A DNA stretch of 64,000 nucleotides from Bacteroidales bacterium. Its GTDB lineage: Bacteria > Bacteroidota > Bacteroidia > Bacteroidales > JAADJA01. A model generated the notes under the pieces. That model made no database searches. It was not told where the DNA came from and saw nothing but the letters and a program-made list of their open reading frames with translations. Numbering within the stretch: position 1 is the stretch's first letter; each line of letters opens with the position of its first letter. Below, piece by piece: positions 1 through 7,448 of the stretch. Location of the stretch: NCBI GenBank assembly GCA_020052415.1, contig JAGVPB010000091.1, forward strand, positions 27,207 through 91,206. The letters run 5' to 3'. The translations under genes and the position numbers were made by a program.

Positions 1-239
1 TTGAACGGATCGGACGAGTCATCTGTCAGTCCGTATCCAAACAGGTCAATTGCTGAAGAGCTCCAATTATATAATTCGATCCAGTCGGAATTTTCGCCGT
101 CCTCATCAGCAAGGGTAAGGTAGTTTTTATTGCTGCCTTCGTTAATTACAACCTGACCGGTCATTATAGAGGAAAACGCAGTAAAAAGTACAATCAATAA
201 ATAAAAGGTAAAAAATTTTGAATTGTCACCTCCGTTCAT
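1..239 (-). CDS. Secreted lamin-tail-domain protein, N-terminal part (runs off the window)
   Basis: Only the first 79 codons are inside the window, read on the minus strand from an ATG at 239. Residues about 9-30 form a hydrophobic signal peptide ending near TGQ. Directly after it, VVINEGSNKNYL and the stretch DWIELYNWSS match the start of the lamin tail domain (LTD), a beta-sandwich common in secreted Bacteroidota proteins, often in CotH-type or T9SS-exported polypeptides. The rest of the domain and any sorting signal lie beyond base 1. A GGAGGTGA run lies just inside the open reading frame, so a later non-ATG start is possible. Function cannot be inferred further. Confidence 0.75.
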   Translation of the reverse strand, partial: MNGGDNSKFFTFYLLIVLFTAFSSIMTGQVVINEGSNKNYLTLADEDGENSDWIELYNWSSSAIDLFGYGLTDDSSDPF

Positions 240-301
240 TTCCGGGAATTAAAAAATGCAAATCTATTTAAAAATTCACATTAAAAAAATCATTTCCGGT
301 T

Positions 302-1378
302 CTAATAACGGTAAGCTATGGCATTGATATTCATACCGGCACCGACTGAGGCAAACACAATAATATCGCCATCACTGAGCTTATGGCCTTTGAACTCTTC
401 TCTTCTCACGAGGTCGAGCAAAGTGGGCACGGTAGCAACAGAATTATTACCGAGTTTCTGAATGCTCATCGGCATGATGTCTTCAGGAACGGAATTAAGA
501 TTATAGAGTTTGAACAACCGGTTAACAATTTCCTGGTCCATCTTTTCATTGGCCTGGTGAATAAGTATCTTTTTCACATCCGATAGGTCAAGGCTGGCTT
601 TTTGAAGGCAATTTTGAATTACACCGGGGACATATTTCAAAGAAAATTCATATATTTTCCGTCCGTTCATTTTCAGGTATCTGACTTTGGGATCGGAACC
701 GATTCGGTTGGATTTGCCAAAATACAGGTAATAGGCTTCATCAAAGGTATAGGATTCAGAAGCATGGGAAAGGATTCCCCTTTTGTTTTCATCGGTGGAT
801 ACCTCAAGGATAGAGGCTCCTGCTCCATCGGCATAGATCATTGAATCCCTGTCATGCGGGTCGGATACCCTTGAAAGTGTTTCTGCTCCGATTACAAGGC
901 ATTTGTTAGCAATTCCGTTATTAATAAAAGCATTTGCATGGATCATGGCCTGTATCCAGCCAGGACAGCCAAAGACCAGGTCATAGGCCACACATTTCGG
1001 ATTGGAGATTCGTAGTTTATGTTTTACGCGTGCTGCGAGACTTGGAACCATATCGGTTTGTATGGTATCCTTGACCACATCACCGAAATCATGGGCAACA
1101 ATGATATAATCCAGAGTTTCAGGGTCTGTTTTGGCATTATCAATTGCCTTTTTAGCGGCAATAATTGCAATATCAGATGCCTGCAAATCATCGCTTACAT
1201 AGCGTCGTTCGGTAATTCCGGTAATGGCCTCAAATTTTTCGGATATTTCATCGTGGGAAGTATCGAAGGCTACGTTATTAAGATCGTAAAATATATTTGG
1301 GGCAAAATCAGGATTGGTAACAATCTCAGTCGGTATATAGCTTCCGGTTCCGGTTATTATTGTATTCAGGTAACTCAT
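302..1378 (-). CDS. 3-oxoacyl-ACP synthase III family protein (FabH-like)
   Basis: A 358-residue thiolase-fold condensing enzyme. The FabH-type triad is visible: Cys138 in VFGCPGW, His274 in ILIHQAN and Asn311/312 in LGNNSVA. The family condenses an acyl-CoA starter with malonyl-ACP, either to begin fatty acid synthesis or to make special lipids or pigments. The protein is slightly longer than housekeeping FabH (about 320-335), with an insertion near residues 25-45, so it may be a secondary paralogue rather than the essential FabH; no plsX, rpmF or fab genes are adjacent. It lies between the lamin-tail gene and the molybdenum cofactor genes on the same strand, with a 187-bp gap to the latter, so it is probably transcribed separately. 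Confidence 0.9.
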   Translation of the reverse strand: MSYLNTIITGTGSYIPTEIVTNPDFAPNIFYDLNNVAFDTSHDEISEKFEAITGITERRYVSDDLQASDIAIIAAKKAIDNAKTDPETLDYIIVAHDFGDVVKDTIQTDMVPSLAARVKHKLRISNPKCVAYDLVFGCPGWIQAMIHANAFINNGIANKCLVIGAETLSRVSDPHDRDSMIYADGAGASILEVSTDENKRGILSHASESYTFDEAYYLYFGKSNRIGSDPKVRYLKMNGRKIYEFSLKYVPGVIQNCLQKASLDLSDVKKILIHQANEKMDQEIVNRLFKLYNLNSVPEDIMPMSIQKLGNNSVATVPTLLDLVRREEFKGHKLSDGDIIVFASVGAGMNINAIAYRY

Positions 1379-1565
1379 TTAAATAACAGTACATTTAATT
1401 ATAATATTGAATGAACTTAAAAACTTTTACAAAGATAAAAAATCTATGTGACAGAGTTAAATTCTTTGAAATAACCATTAAAGAAGACAATAGTTTAAAA
1501 ATACTCCTGAAAATTTTCTTGTAAGAACTTGTTATCAAATTGGATTTTAATTGTTAACCTATACA

Positions 1566-2504
1566 TTAATGGGCATCAATCCCATGAAGCATATAAATCA
1601 AATGATTCATTGTCTTAAAAATTTCTTCAAGATATTCTTCAACAGCTTTCACGCTCCCGGGTAAGGTATAAACAAGAGTATCGGAAATAACGCCGGCCAC
1701 TCCCCTGCTTAAAAGCGCATTTGGTTTTTCCGAACCGTATTTTATACGGATGGCTTCCATAACTCCCGGTATTTCTTTGTCGAGAAGGTCTTTTACAACT
1801 TCAGGGGTAAAATCACGGGCGCCGATACCTGTTCCACCGGTAGTAATTACGACATCCACCCTGTCATCTTCAGCTTTTTCGAGCAATATTCTTAATGCTT
1901 CAGGATCATCAGGTATTATGGTATGCTCAATGTCAACAGGGTATTCATTTTTCCAGAAATATTCATAAGTCAGTTCAATGATCCGGGGCCCGCTACGGTC
2001 TTTATATTCACCCCGGCTTGCCCTGTCGCTGAGCGTAATTACATGTACTTTGAACATTTTCTTATGGTACTCAACCGTATCACCCGCCCTGATTATTCCT
2101 TTTTTGATCACTCTGGCAAAAATGCCCTCTTTTGGCATTATGCAGTCTCCAACCTCTTTGAAAATGACACAAGAGGTTCCATGGCATTTTTTCCCGATCT
2201 GGGTAATTTCCAATTCCACATTGCCGATGATCAACCTGTCGAGAGGAGAGGTTTCAAACAGAGTCAACCCTTCGGTTGTAATATTTTCCGCGAACTCCCC
2301 ATATATAATATGGCGCTTAGCATCTTTTTCAAATTTTTCAATACTGTTAGTTCCAAGCAGGCTAACCTGACGGTGCCAATGGCCTGCATGAGCATCGTTT
2401 TTAACTCCGAGTTCATCGAGTTCGATAAATTCGACCGGCTTTTTTATTGTGCCTTTTTTTTCGGAAATGTTTACCGATACAACTTTAAAAGTATTACTTT
2501 GCAT
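1566..2504 (-). CDS. MOSC-MogA/MoaB fusion, molybdenum cofactor biosynthesis
   Basis: A 312-residue two-domain protein. Residues 1-148 are a MOSC domain with the conserved cysteine region KKCHGTSC (Cys107, Cys112), related to the C-terminal domain of Moco sulfurase and to YiiM. Residues 150-312 are a MogA/MoaB molybdopterin adenylyltransferase domain with VITTGGTGIGARDFTPE (219-235) and LPGS near 281-284. The MogA part would adenylate molybdopterin before MoeA inserts molybdate. The MOSC part could handle sulfur transfer or cofactor delivery (inference). It is co-directional with moeA, moaA and moaC and is the last gene of that set. The fusion is in frame with no sign of an assembly join. Confidence 0.9.
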   Translation of the reverse strand: MQSNTFKVVSVNISEKKGTIKKPVEFIELDELGVKNDAHAGHWHRQVSLLGTNSIEKFEKDAKRHIIYGEFAENITTEGLTLFETSPLDRLIIGNVELEITQIGKKCHGTSCVIFKEVGDCIMPKEGIFARVIKKGIIRAGDTVEYHKKMFKVHVITLSDRASRGEYKDRSGPRIIELTYEYFWKNEYPVDIEHTIIPDDPEALRILLEKAEDDRVDVVITTGGTGIGARDFTPEVVKDLLDKEIPGVMEAIRIKYGSEKPNALLSRGVAGVISDTLVYTLPGSVKAVEEYLEEIFKTMNHLIYMLHGIDAH

Positions 2505-2532
2505 TTGAGTTTAATTTATTAACCATTTGAAT

Positions 2533-2567
2533 AAAGATAAAAGATAAAAGGACAAAGTAAAAAGTTC
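2533..2567. repeat. Period-7 A-rich tandem array beside the four-helix-bundle relic
   Basis: Five consecutive heptamers can be read without slippage: aaagata, aaagata, aaaggac, aaagtaa, aaagttc. The array lies 13 bp beyond the stop codon of the four-helix-bundle relic at 2580-2757. The same relation holds for the intact four-helix-bundle gene near 58873, whose stop codon lies within a different heptamer array. Confidence 0.6.
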
Positions 2568-2579
2568 ATATAAAAGCAA

Positions 2580-2757
2580 TTAATTCCTTGTTTTGGATAC
2601 AATTGCTCCTAAAATTTTCTTTAACTCCAAAGATTCTCCAATTAACCATTTTAATTCCAAATCTTCAGAATATTCCTGATAAGCTGCTTTAATGATTCTG
2701 AACCAATAATTTGATTCCCGCATTTCTCTTAGCGAGATTCTTACTTTGTTTTTTCAA
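2580..2757 (-). pseudogene. Relic of a four-helix-bundle (S23/IVS-type) protein gene, C-terminal half
   Basis: The minus strand between moaC and the MOSC-mogA gene reads open from about 2750 to a TAA at 2580-2582. The peptide contains REMRESNYWFRIIKAAY and continues to KKILGAIVSKTRN before the stop. This matches the last two helices of four-helix-bundle proteins, where an E/S-x-x-YWLR motif begins helix 3/4. The N-terminal half is missing: the frame is closed by a stop inside the 3' end of moaC. An ATG at 2721-2723 leaves a possible 47-residue product. I read it as a decayed insertion, though translation of the small frame cannot be excluded. Confidence 0.7.
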
Positions 2758-3190
2758 TCAATTTAATTTCACCTATTTCCATATTCTTATCAACCGCCTT
2801 GCACATATCGTATATCGTTAGGAGTGCAATGTTTACAGCGGTCAGCGCCTCCATTTCAATCCCTGTTTTGCCTAAGCATTTAGCGAGGCTCGTTACAACA
2901 ACGCCATCATCGGTCAATTCAGCTCTCACTTCCATTTTGGTAATCTGAAGAGGATGACATAAAGGAATGAGTTCGCTTGTTTTTTTCCCACCCTGAATTC
3001 CCGCGATTTCTGCAACCGTAAGTACATCACCTTTCTGTATCTCGTTTTCACGGATAAGTTGGATCGTTTCCGGATTCAGCTTAATTTTTCCTTCGGCCCT
3101 GGCAATCCGAATCTGATCAGGTTTTTCTCCCACGTCAACCATATTGGCTTTTCCTTTATCATCTATATGTGAAAACTTTTCCATCATCAT
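2741..3190 (-). CDS. moaC: Cyclic pyranopterin monophosphate synthase MoaC
   Basis: A 149-residue protein of normal MoaC length. It converts 3',8-cyclo-dihydro-GTP made by MoaA into cyclic pyranopterin monophosphate, the second step of molybdenum cofactor synthesis. Key residues are in place: His79 in PLCHP, the TGIEMEAL segment (109-116), and Asp128 and Lys131 in YDMCKAVD. Three consecutive ATG codons begin the frame, so the start may be one or two codons later. moaA lies upstream on the same strand but is separated by 247 bp that hold an inserted palindromic element, so coupling to moaA may be weakened. The 3' end abuts a four-helix-bundle relic. Confidence 0.95.
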   Translation of the reverse strand: MMMEKFSHIDDKGKANMVDVGEKPDQIRIARAEGKIKLNPETIQLIRENEIQKGDVLTVAEIAGIQGGKKTSELIPLCHPLQITKMEVRAELTDDGVVVTSLAKCLGKTGIEMEALTAVNIALLTIYDMCKAVDKNMEIGEIKLIEKTK

Positions 3191-3207
3191 TTTTCTTTAA
3201 AAGTTTT

Positions 3208-3395
3208 AGAGACTGTTTTGAAATAATTTAAAATCTGATTTTGAACGTTTTACTTTTTGTGAGATTTTTGTGTTTTGGTGTTTTCGTGGCTAAATATTCC
3301 TGCCACAAAAACACTAAAACACCAAGTTACACGAAAATCCGATTTTTTAATAAGTTTCTTGCAAAAAAATTTTATTTGAACTCAAAACAGCCTCT
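3208..3395. mobile_element. MITE-like palindromic element inside the moco gene cluster
   Basis: The moaA-moaC gap is bounded by near-perfect inverted repeats: AGAGACTGTTTTGA at 3208-3221 and TCAAAACAGCCTCT at 3382-3395 (13 of 14 pair). Inside lies a second inverted pair built of 8-base units: tttttgtg, ttttggtg, ttttcgtg at 3265-3288, and cacaaaaa, cactaaaa, caccaagt at 3304-3327. The 188-bp unit can fold into one long imperfect hairpin. It encodes no protein. Terminal repeats of this kind suggest mobilisation by a transposase supplied in trans (inference). No target duplication is obvious. Confidence 0.6.
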
Positions 3396-3437
3396 TACAG
3401 TCTATCATAAATCATAAATCTAATATCATAAATCACT

Positions 3438-4244
3438 TCACCCTCCAATATTGCTGAACGAATTTACTGTATTTTCCGTTCCTGATGCCGGTTTTATTCC
3501 AACTGCCCTCATGATTGCATTTTCAATCCCGAGTTCCCTTACATCATATTCAATATTGCTGAACAGGCAGGGTTTGATTTTCCCGTTTGCCGTGAGCCTT
3601 AACCGGTTGCAGGATTTACAATTCCCGCCATCGCCACCGATAACTTTTGAAAACACACCGGATACCAAATCCATCTCCTTTATAAACCGGACTTTTAGGT
3701 TATGCTTTTGACAAAAAGCCTCTACCTCCTGAGCATCACTTTCGAGCGGTGAATCCTTTATTACACAATTGATCTTAACAGGAGCCAGGCCGGCCTTTAG
3801 TGCCGCGCTTATCCCTTCAAAAACATCCTGAATATCCCCGACCCTGGTTATTTTTTTGTAATGTTCAGAGTTCATCGTATCAAGGCTGATATTGACCCGG
3901 TTTAAACCGGCATCTTTTAATGGTAAAGCAAACTGGTCAAGTAAGGTACCATTTGTCGTCATTGATAAATCTTTGATTCCCGGGATTTGCGATATCATTT
4001 TCACAAGGTCAACTATTCCCTTACGCACAAGTGGCTCCCCGCCGGTGATCCTTACTTTATCAATACCCAATCCCACAGCAATTACAACGATTTCCCTGAT
4101 TTCTTCAAAAGTCAGTATATCCGAATGATTTAGCAATTTAACTCCGCAATCGGGCATACAATAAACACAACGCAAATTACAACGGTCGGTAACTGATATC
4201 CTGAGGTAATTTATTTTTCTTCTAAATCTGTCTAACATGAACAA
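3438..4244 (-). CDS. moaA: GTP 3',8-cyclase MoaA, short form
   Basis: A radical SAM enzyme that rearranges GTP in the first step of molybdenum cofactor synthesis. The N-terminal cluster motif is Cys22-x3-Cys26-x2-Cys29, followed by TGGEP. The C-terminal cluster is Cys209-x2-Cys212-x13-Cys226, and the chain ends in the conserved double glycine (NIGG). At 268 residues it is about 55-60 shorter than typical MoaA (about 325-330). The missing part is the segment between RFIKEMDL (about residue 186) and the C-terminal cluster. Because both clusters and the GG tail stay in frame this is a compact variant, not a frameshift. Its start overlaps the 3' end of moeA by 23 bp; an internal ATG at residue 3 is an alternative. 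Confidence 0.92.
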   Translation of the reverse strand: MFMLDRFRRKINYLRISVTDRCNLRCVYCMPDCGVKLLNHSDILTFEEIREIVVIAVGLGIDKVRITGGEPLVRKGIVDLVKMISQIPGIKDLSMTTNGTLLDQFALPLKDAGLNRVNISLDTMNSEHYKKITRVGDIQDVFEGISAALKAGLAPVKINCVIKDSPLESDAQEVEAFCQKHNLKVRFIKEMDLVSGVFSKVIGGDGGNCKSCNRLRLTANGKIKPCLFSNIEYDVRELGIENAIMRAVGIKPASGTENTVNSFSNIGG

Positions 4245-5397
4245 GTTCTCCTTTTCTTAAAGTGGTTTGTCCAACCGGAACCGCAATAAGCCCATCAGCT
4301 TCTGTTAAAGCATTAAGGTGAGCTGATCCGTGATATTCTAGTGGTAACACTTCGCCTTTATTATCAATCTTTACCGGAAGCCATGACAACCGGTCGGATC
4401 GCTTTCGGCTGTAATCATTTCCCATCGGCAAAACGATATTGAGAGGATGATAATTGTATCCTGATAATTTGTAGATCAATGGTTTTACGAGTAATTCAAA
4501 CTGGACAAAGGAGGAGACCGGGTTACCGGGCAGGCCAAAAATGTACTGCTCTCCTTTCACTCCAAATATCGTAGGCCGTCCAGGCTGAACGGCAACACTA
4601 CTGAACTTAATTTCGACACCAAGTTCGGAAAGAACCTTTGGAACATAGTCGAAATCACCCATTGAAACGCCGCCGGTCAATAATACTATATCGCCTGTTG
4701 CAAAAGCCGATTCAATCATTCTTCTAGTGGAAACCTCATTATCAGGAACGATTCCTGCATAATCAACCCGGACTCCTACATTTTCAGCCTGGGCAACCAA
4801 CTGGTAAGCATTGCTGTTCCTAATCTGAGATAAGCCGGGTTTTATGTCAGGTTCAACAAGTTCATCACCCGTTGAAATAATTGAAACAACAACTTTTTTA
4901 CTAACAAGCGGTTTTACGGCGCCGGATGTGGCAAGAAGGGCAATATGTTGTGGTTTGATCAAAGTTCCTTTTTCCAGAAGGATAGTATTCACGCGGATAT
5001 CCTCACCTTTATAGCAAATGTTGTTTCTTACTTTTTCCCTGGCATACCTGATTTTGCTTTTGTCAAATTCTTCCACATCCTCCACCATGATTATTGTATC
5101 TGCACCTGAAGGAACGGGTGCTCCAGTCATAATTTTTGAACATTGATTTTTGCCGATCTTTTTCACAGGCATTTTACCGGCAGGAATTATTTCAATAACA
5201 TCGAGTAAATTGGCGATATCTTCCTTTCGGCAGGCGTAGCCATCCACAGCCGACTTATCGAATGGCGGCATTTCAATGTCGGAAATAATATCTTCGGCGA
5301 GGATACGGTTGAGAGATTCTATAAAATTTATCCTTTCGGTTCCCACTTTTTGAGCTGATTGCTCAACTATTTCCAATGCTTCTTTGAATTGAATCAT
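4222..5397 (-). CDS. moeA: Molybdopterin molybdotransferase MoeA
   Basis: A 391-residue MoeA that inserts molybdate into adenylated molybdopterin. It shows FDKSAVDGYA near residues 46-55, the MogA-like domain with LLTGGVSMGDFDYV, and FGLPGNPVSSF in the C-terminal third. It is the first gene of the minus-strand cofactor cluster, is translationally coupled to moaA by a 23-bp overlap, and is divergent from the ECF sigma factor gene. moaD, moaE and modABC are not in the window, so the pathway must be completed elsewhere. Confidence 0.95.
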   Translation of the reverse strand: MIQFKEALEIVEQSAQKVGTERINFIESLNRILAEDIISDIEMPPFDKSAVDGYACRKEDIANLLDVIEIIPAGKMPVKKIGKNQCSKIMTGAPVPSGADTIIMVEDVEEFDKSKIRYAREKVRNNICYKGEDIRVNTILLEKGTLIKPQHIALLATSGAVKPLVSKKVVVSIISTGDELVEPDIKPGLSQIRNSNAYQLVAQAENVGVRVDYAGIVPDNEVSTRRMIESAFATGDIVLLTGGVSMGDFDYVPKVLSELGVEIKFSSVAVQPGRPTIFGVKGEQYIFGLPGNPVSSFVQFELLVKPLIYKLSGYNYHPLNIVLPMGNDYSRKRSDRLSWLPVKIDNKGEVLPLEYHGSAHLNALTEADGLIAVPVGQTTLRKGELVHVRQI

Positions 5398-5535
5398 CCA
5401 TTTTTATTAACAAGCGGCAAAGGTATAGATAAATACAAATTTGGTTTCTTTTATTAATATTTTTATAGTTTGTTATAGGATTATATTTTTCAGACAACCG
5501 ATTGATAGAAAATTTCGTCACCCGGATATAGGGAA

Positions 5536-6099
5536 ATGTACAAGAATCAGGAGGATATCATCAGGGATTGCGCTAAGGGAAAGCATAAAGCTCAAAAAAT
5601 GCTTTATGAAAAATATTACCGTAAGATGCTGGGAATCTGTCAGCGATACTGTTCTTCAAATGATGAAGCCGAAGATGTAATGCTTACCGGATTCATGAAT
5701 ATTTTTACTAAAATCAAAACGTACAGAGGTTCCGGTTCCTTTGAGGGATGGATGAAAAAAACAATGGTAAATGCAGCTGTAGATAATTTCAGAAAACAAA
5801 AAAAACACAAGGATATTTTCAACATTGCCGATTATCAGGAGGAGCTAACTTCGGATATCAGTGTACCACATAATATCGAAAAGGAAGATATACTGAATAT
5901 GTTAAGGAATCTGCCTCCAGGTTACAAGATCGTCTTTAATTTATACGCCATCGAAGGATATAACCACCAGGAAATTGCGAAAATGTTAGGTGTTTCGGTA
6001 AATACATCTAAGACTCAATTATTTAAGGCAAGAAAAATATTAAAGGAGTTAATTATCAAATGGAACAACGGAGTTATAGCAACTGTTAAAAATGAGTGA
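5536..6099 (+). CDS. ECF-type RNA polymerase sigma-70 factor
   Basis: A 187-residue sigma factor with region 2 (about residues 20-90, including DEAEDVMLTGFMNIF and FEGWMKKTMVNAAVD) and region 4 (about 118-172, with LPPGYKIVFNLYAIEGY and the helix-turn-helix HQEIAKMLGVSVNTSKTQ). Such factors direct RNA polymerase to stress or envelope genes and are usually held by an anti-sigma protein. The next gene overlaps by 8 bp and encodes a one-TM protein, which fits a coupled regulator. The T9SS cargo genes following may be in the same transcription unit (inference from the 4-bp gap at 7444-7449). Confidence 0.93.
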   Translation: MYKNQEDIIRDCAKGKHKAQKMLYEKYYRKMLGICQRYCSSNDEAEDVMLTGFMNIFTKIKTYRGSGSFEGWMKKTMVNAAVDNFRKQKKHKDIFNIADYQEELTSDISVPHNIEKEDILNMLRNLPPGYKIVFNLYAIEGYNHQEIAKMLGVSVNTSKTQLFKARKILKELIIKWNNGVIATVKNE

Positions 6100-7444
6100 C
6101 AATTTGAAACATATTGATGAATTTTTCAAAGAGCAATTGAAAGATATCAGCTCTGAAACTACAAAGGTTAGCTGGATAATTCTTTATCGAAGGCTTTTCT
6201 GGAAAAAATGGGGTCTATTGTTCAGCATCACAATCGTTTCAATATTAACTCTGACCGGAATATTTTTGATAAATGGATCAGAAAATTCAAAAGAGAATAT
6301 TTTAAGAAATGATCAAATAGAAGAAACTCATGATTCAGATGATTCAATAAAAATATCGGATTCCGGTAGCCTGAATTTTACAAACATTCCACGTGAAAGA
6401 TTGAATATTTACACTGACACGAACAGTATCGGACAAAAATTGCTTACGTCAAAGGATTCGGAAACTCATGAAGAGCTTCCAACGCAAGAAGCCACTCCGG
6501 TAAACAGGACTGATTTAATTTTCAAGTCTGTGGAGGAATTCACTTTATATGAAAATTTTGCTTTCACACTTACCTATATGAATTCCATTCCATCGAAGGG
6601 TTTTATTATGAACGATCAGCTTTATAGGAAAACAATCCCGGCAGAAGAGTTATCAAATGTCGTACATGATTCAATACCTTCAAAACCACCGGGGACCATC
6701 ATAAATAAAAATATTTCTCTTGGCATCTACATGTCGCCCTCCTATATTGATAGGACTTTGCAAAGTGTAAGACCTCAAAATGGTTATATTAATTTGCGCA
6801 ATGGCAGCGAGAATGAAATTCTGGGTACCGGATTGGGTGCTGAAATAAAATTTACTTTTAATAAAGTTTTTTTCCAAACCGGTATTGAATATGCCATATA
6901 TGGAGAGAATGCAAAATATAATTTCACTACCCAAAATGTTGACTTTGAGAATAGCTATTATGATTATGATACAACCTGGGTATGGGTCTATGATCCCCCG
7001 TTTTATGGCGAACCTCATGTTTCTGCAATTGATTCCTCATGGATACCTGCGTTTGAAAAAATAACCATGACATCTTGGGTAAAAAATCGTTACCACTATA
7101 TTGAAATACCCTTACTTATTGGAATTAGTGCTGATTTCAAAAAGTTCAACTTAGAAGCCGGAACTGGAATTTCAGTGGGCTGTTTAATATCGTGCAAGGG
7201 CTATTTACCGGATTTTGAAACAAATTCACTGATTGATTTGAATGCTTCTGCAAACTTTCTTGAAAAGATATCTTTCAATTATATCCTCAATGCTGGGATC
7301 GATTACAAGCTGAATGAAAAATGGAGTATTATTCTGAAACCGAATTACAAACGAAATTTAACATCAGTGTTTGATAAAACTAACGGAATTACACAAAAAT
7401 ATTCTACATTTGGAGTCATAACTGGAATTAGGATAAAATTTTAG
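6092..7444 (+). CDS. One-TM plus outer-membrane beta-barrel protein, possible anti-sigma partner
   Basis: A 450-residue protein whose ATG overlaps the sigma factor stop (ATGAGTGA). Residues 1-42 are soluble and basic. Residues about 43-63 form one membrane helix (WGLLFSITIVSILTLTGIFL). A long polar linker follows, and the last 240 residues look like a PorT-type outer membrane beta-barrel with alternating aromatic strands ending in GVITGIRIKF. The layout, a cytoplasmic tail then an inner-membrane helix then a predicted barrel, recurs in Bacteroidota next to ECF sigma genes. It suggests envelope-state signalling to the sigma factor (inference). No zinc-finger anti-sigma motif is visible in the N-terminal tail. 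Confidence 0.75.
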   Translation: MSDNLKHIDEFFKEQLKDISSETTKVSWIILYRRLFWKKWGLLFSITIVSILTLTGIFLINGSENSKENILRNDQIEETHDSDDSIKISDSGSLNFTNIPRERLNIYTDTNSIGQKLLTSKDSETHEELPTQEATPVNRTDLIFKSVEEFTLYENFAFTLTYMNSIPSKGFIMNDQLYRKTIPAEELSNVVHDSIPSKPPGTIINKNISLGIYMSPSYIDRTLQSVRPQNGYINLRNGSENEILGTGLGAEIKFTFNKVFFQTGIEYAIYGENAKYNFTTQNVDFENSYYDYDTTWVWVYDPPFYGEPHVSAIDSSWIPAFEKITMTSWVKNRYHYIEIPLLIGISADFKKFNLEAGTGISVGCLISCKGYLPDFETNSLIDLNASANFLEKISFNYILNAGIDYKLNEKWSIILKPNYKRNLTSVFDKTNGITQKYSTFGVITGIRIKF

Positions 7445-7448
7445 AGCG

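Noticed and set aside
1923..2522. Plus-strand frame of 199 codons opposite the MOSC-MogA gene
   Set aside because: It is antisense to a clearly recognisable gene and shows no family signature.
3438..4244. MoaA as a frameshifted or broken gene
   Set aside because: Both cluster motifs and the terminal GG are in one frame, so the short length is a true internal shortening.
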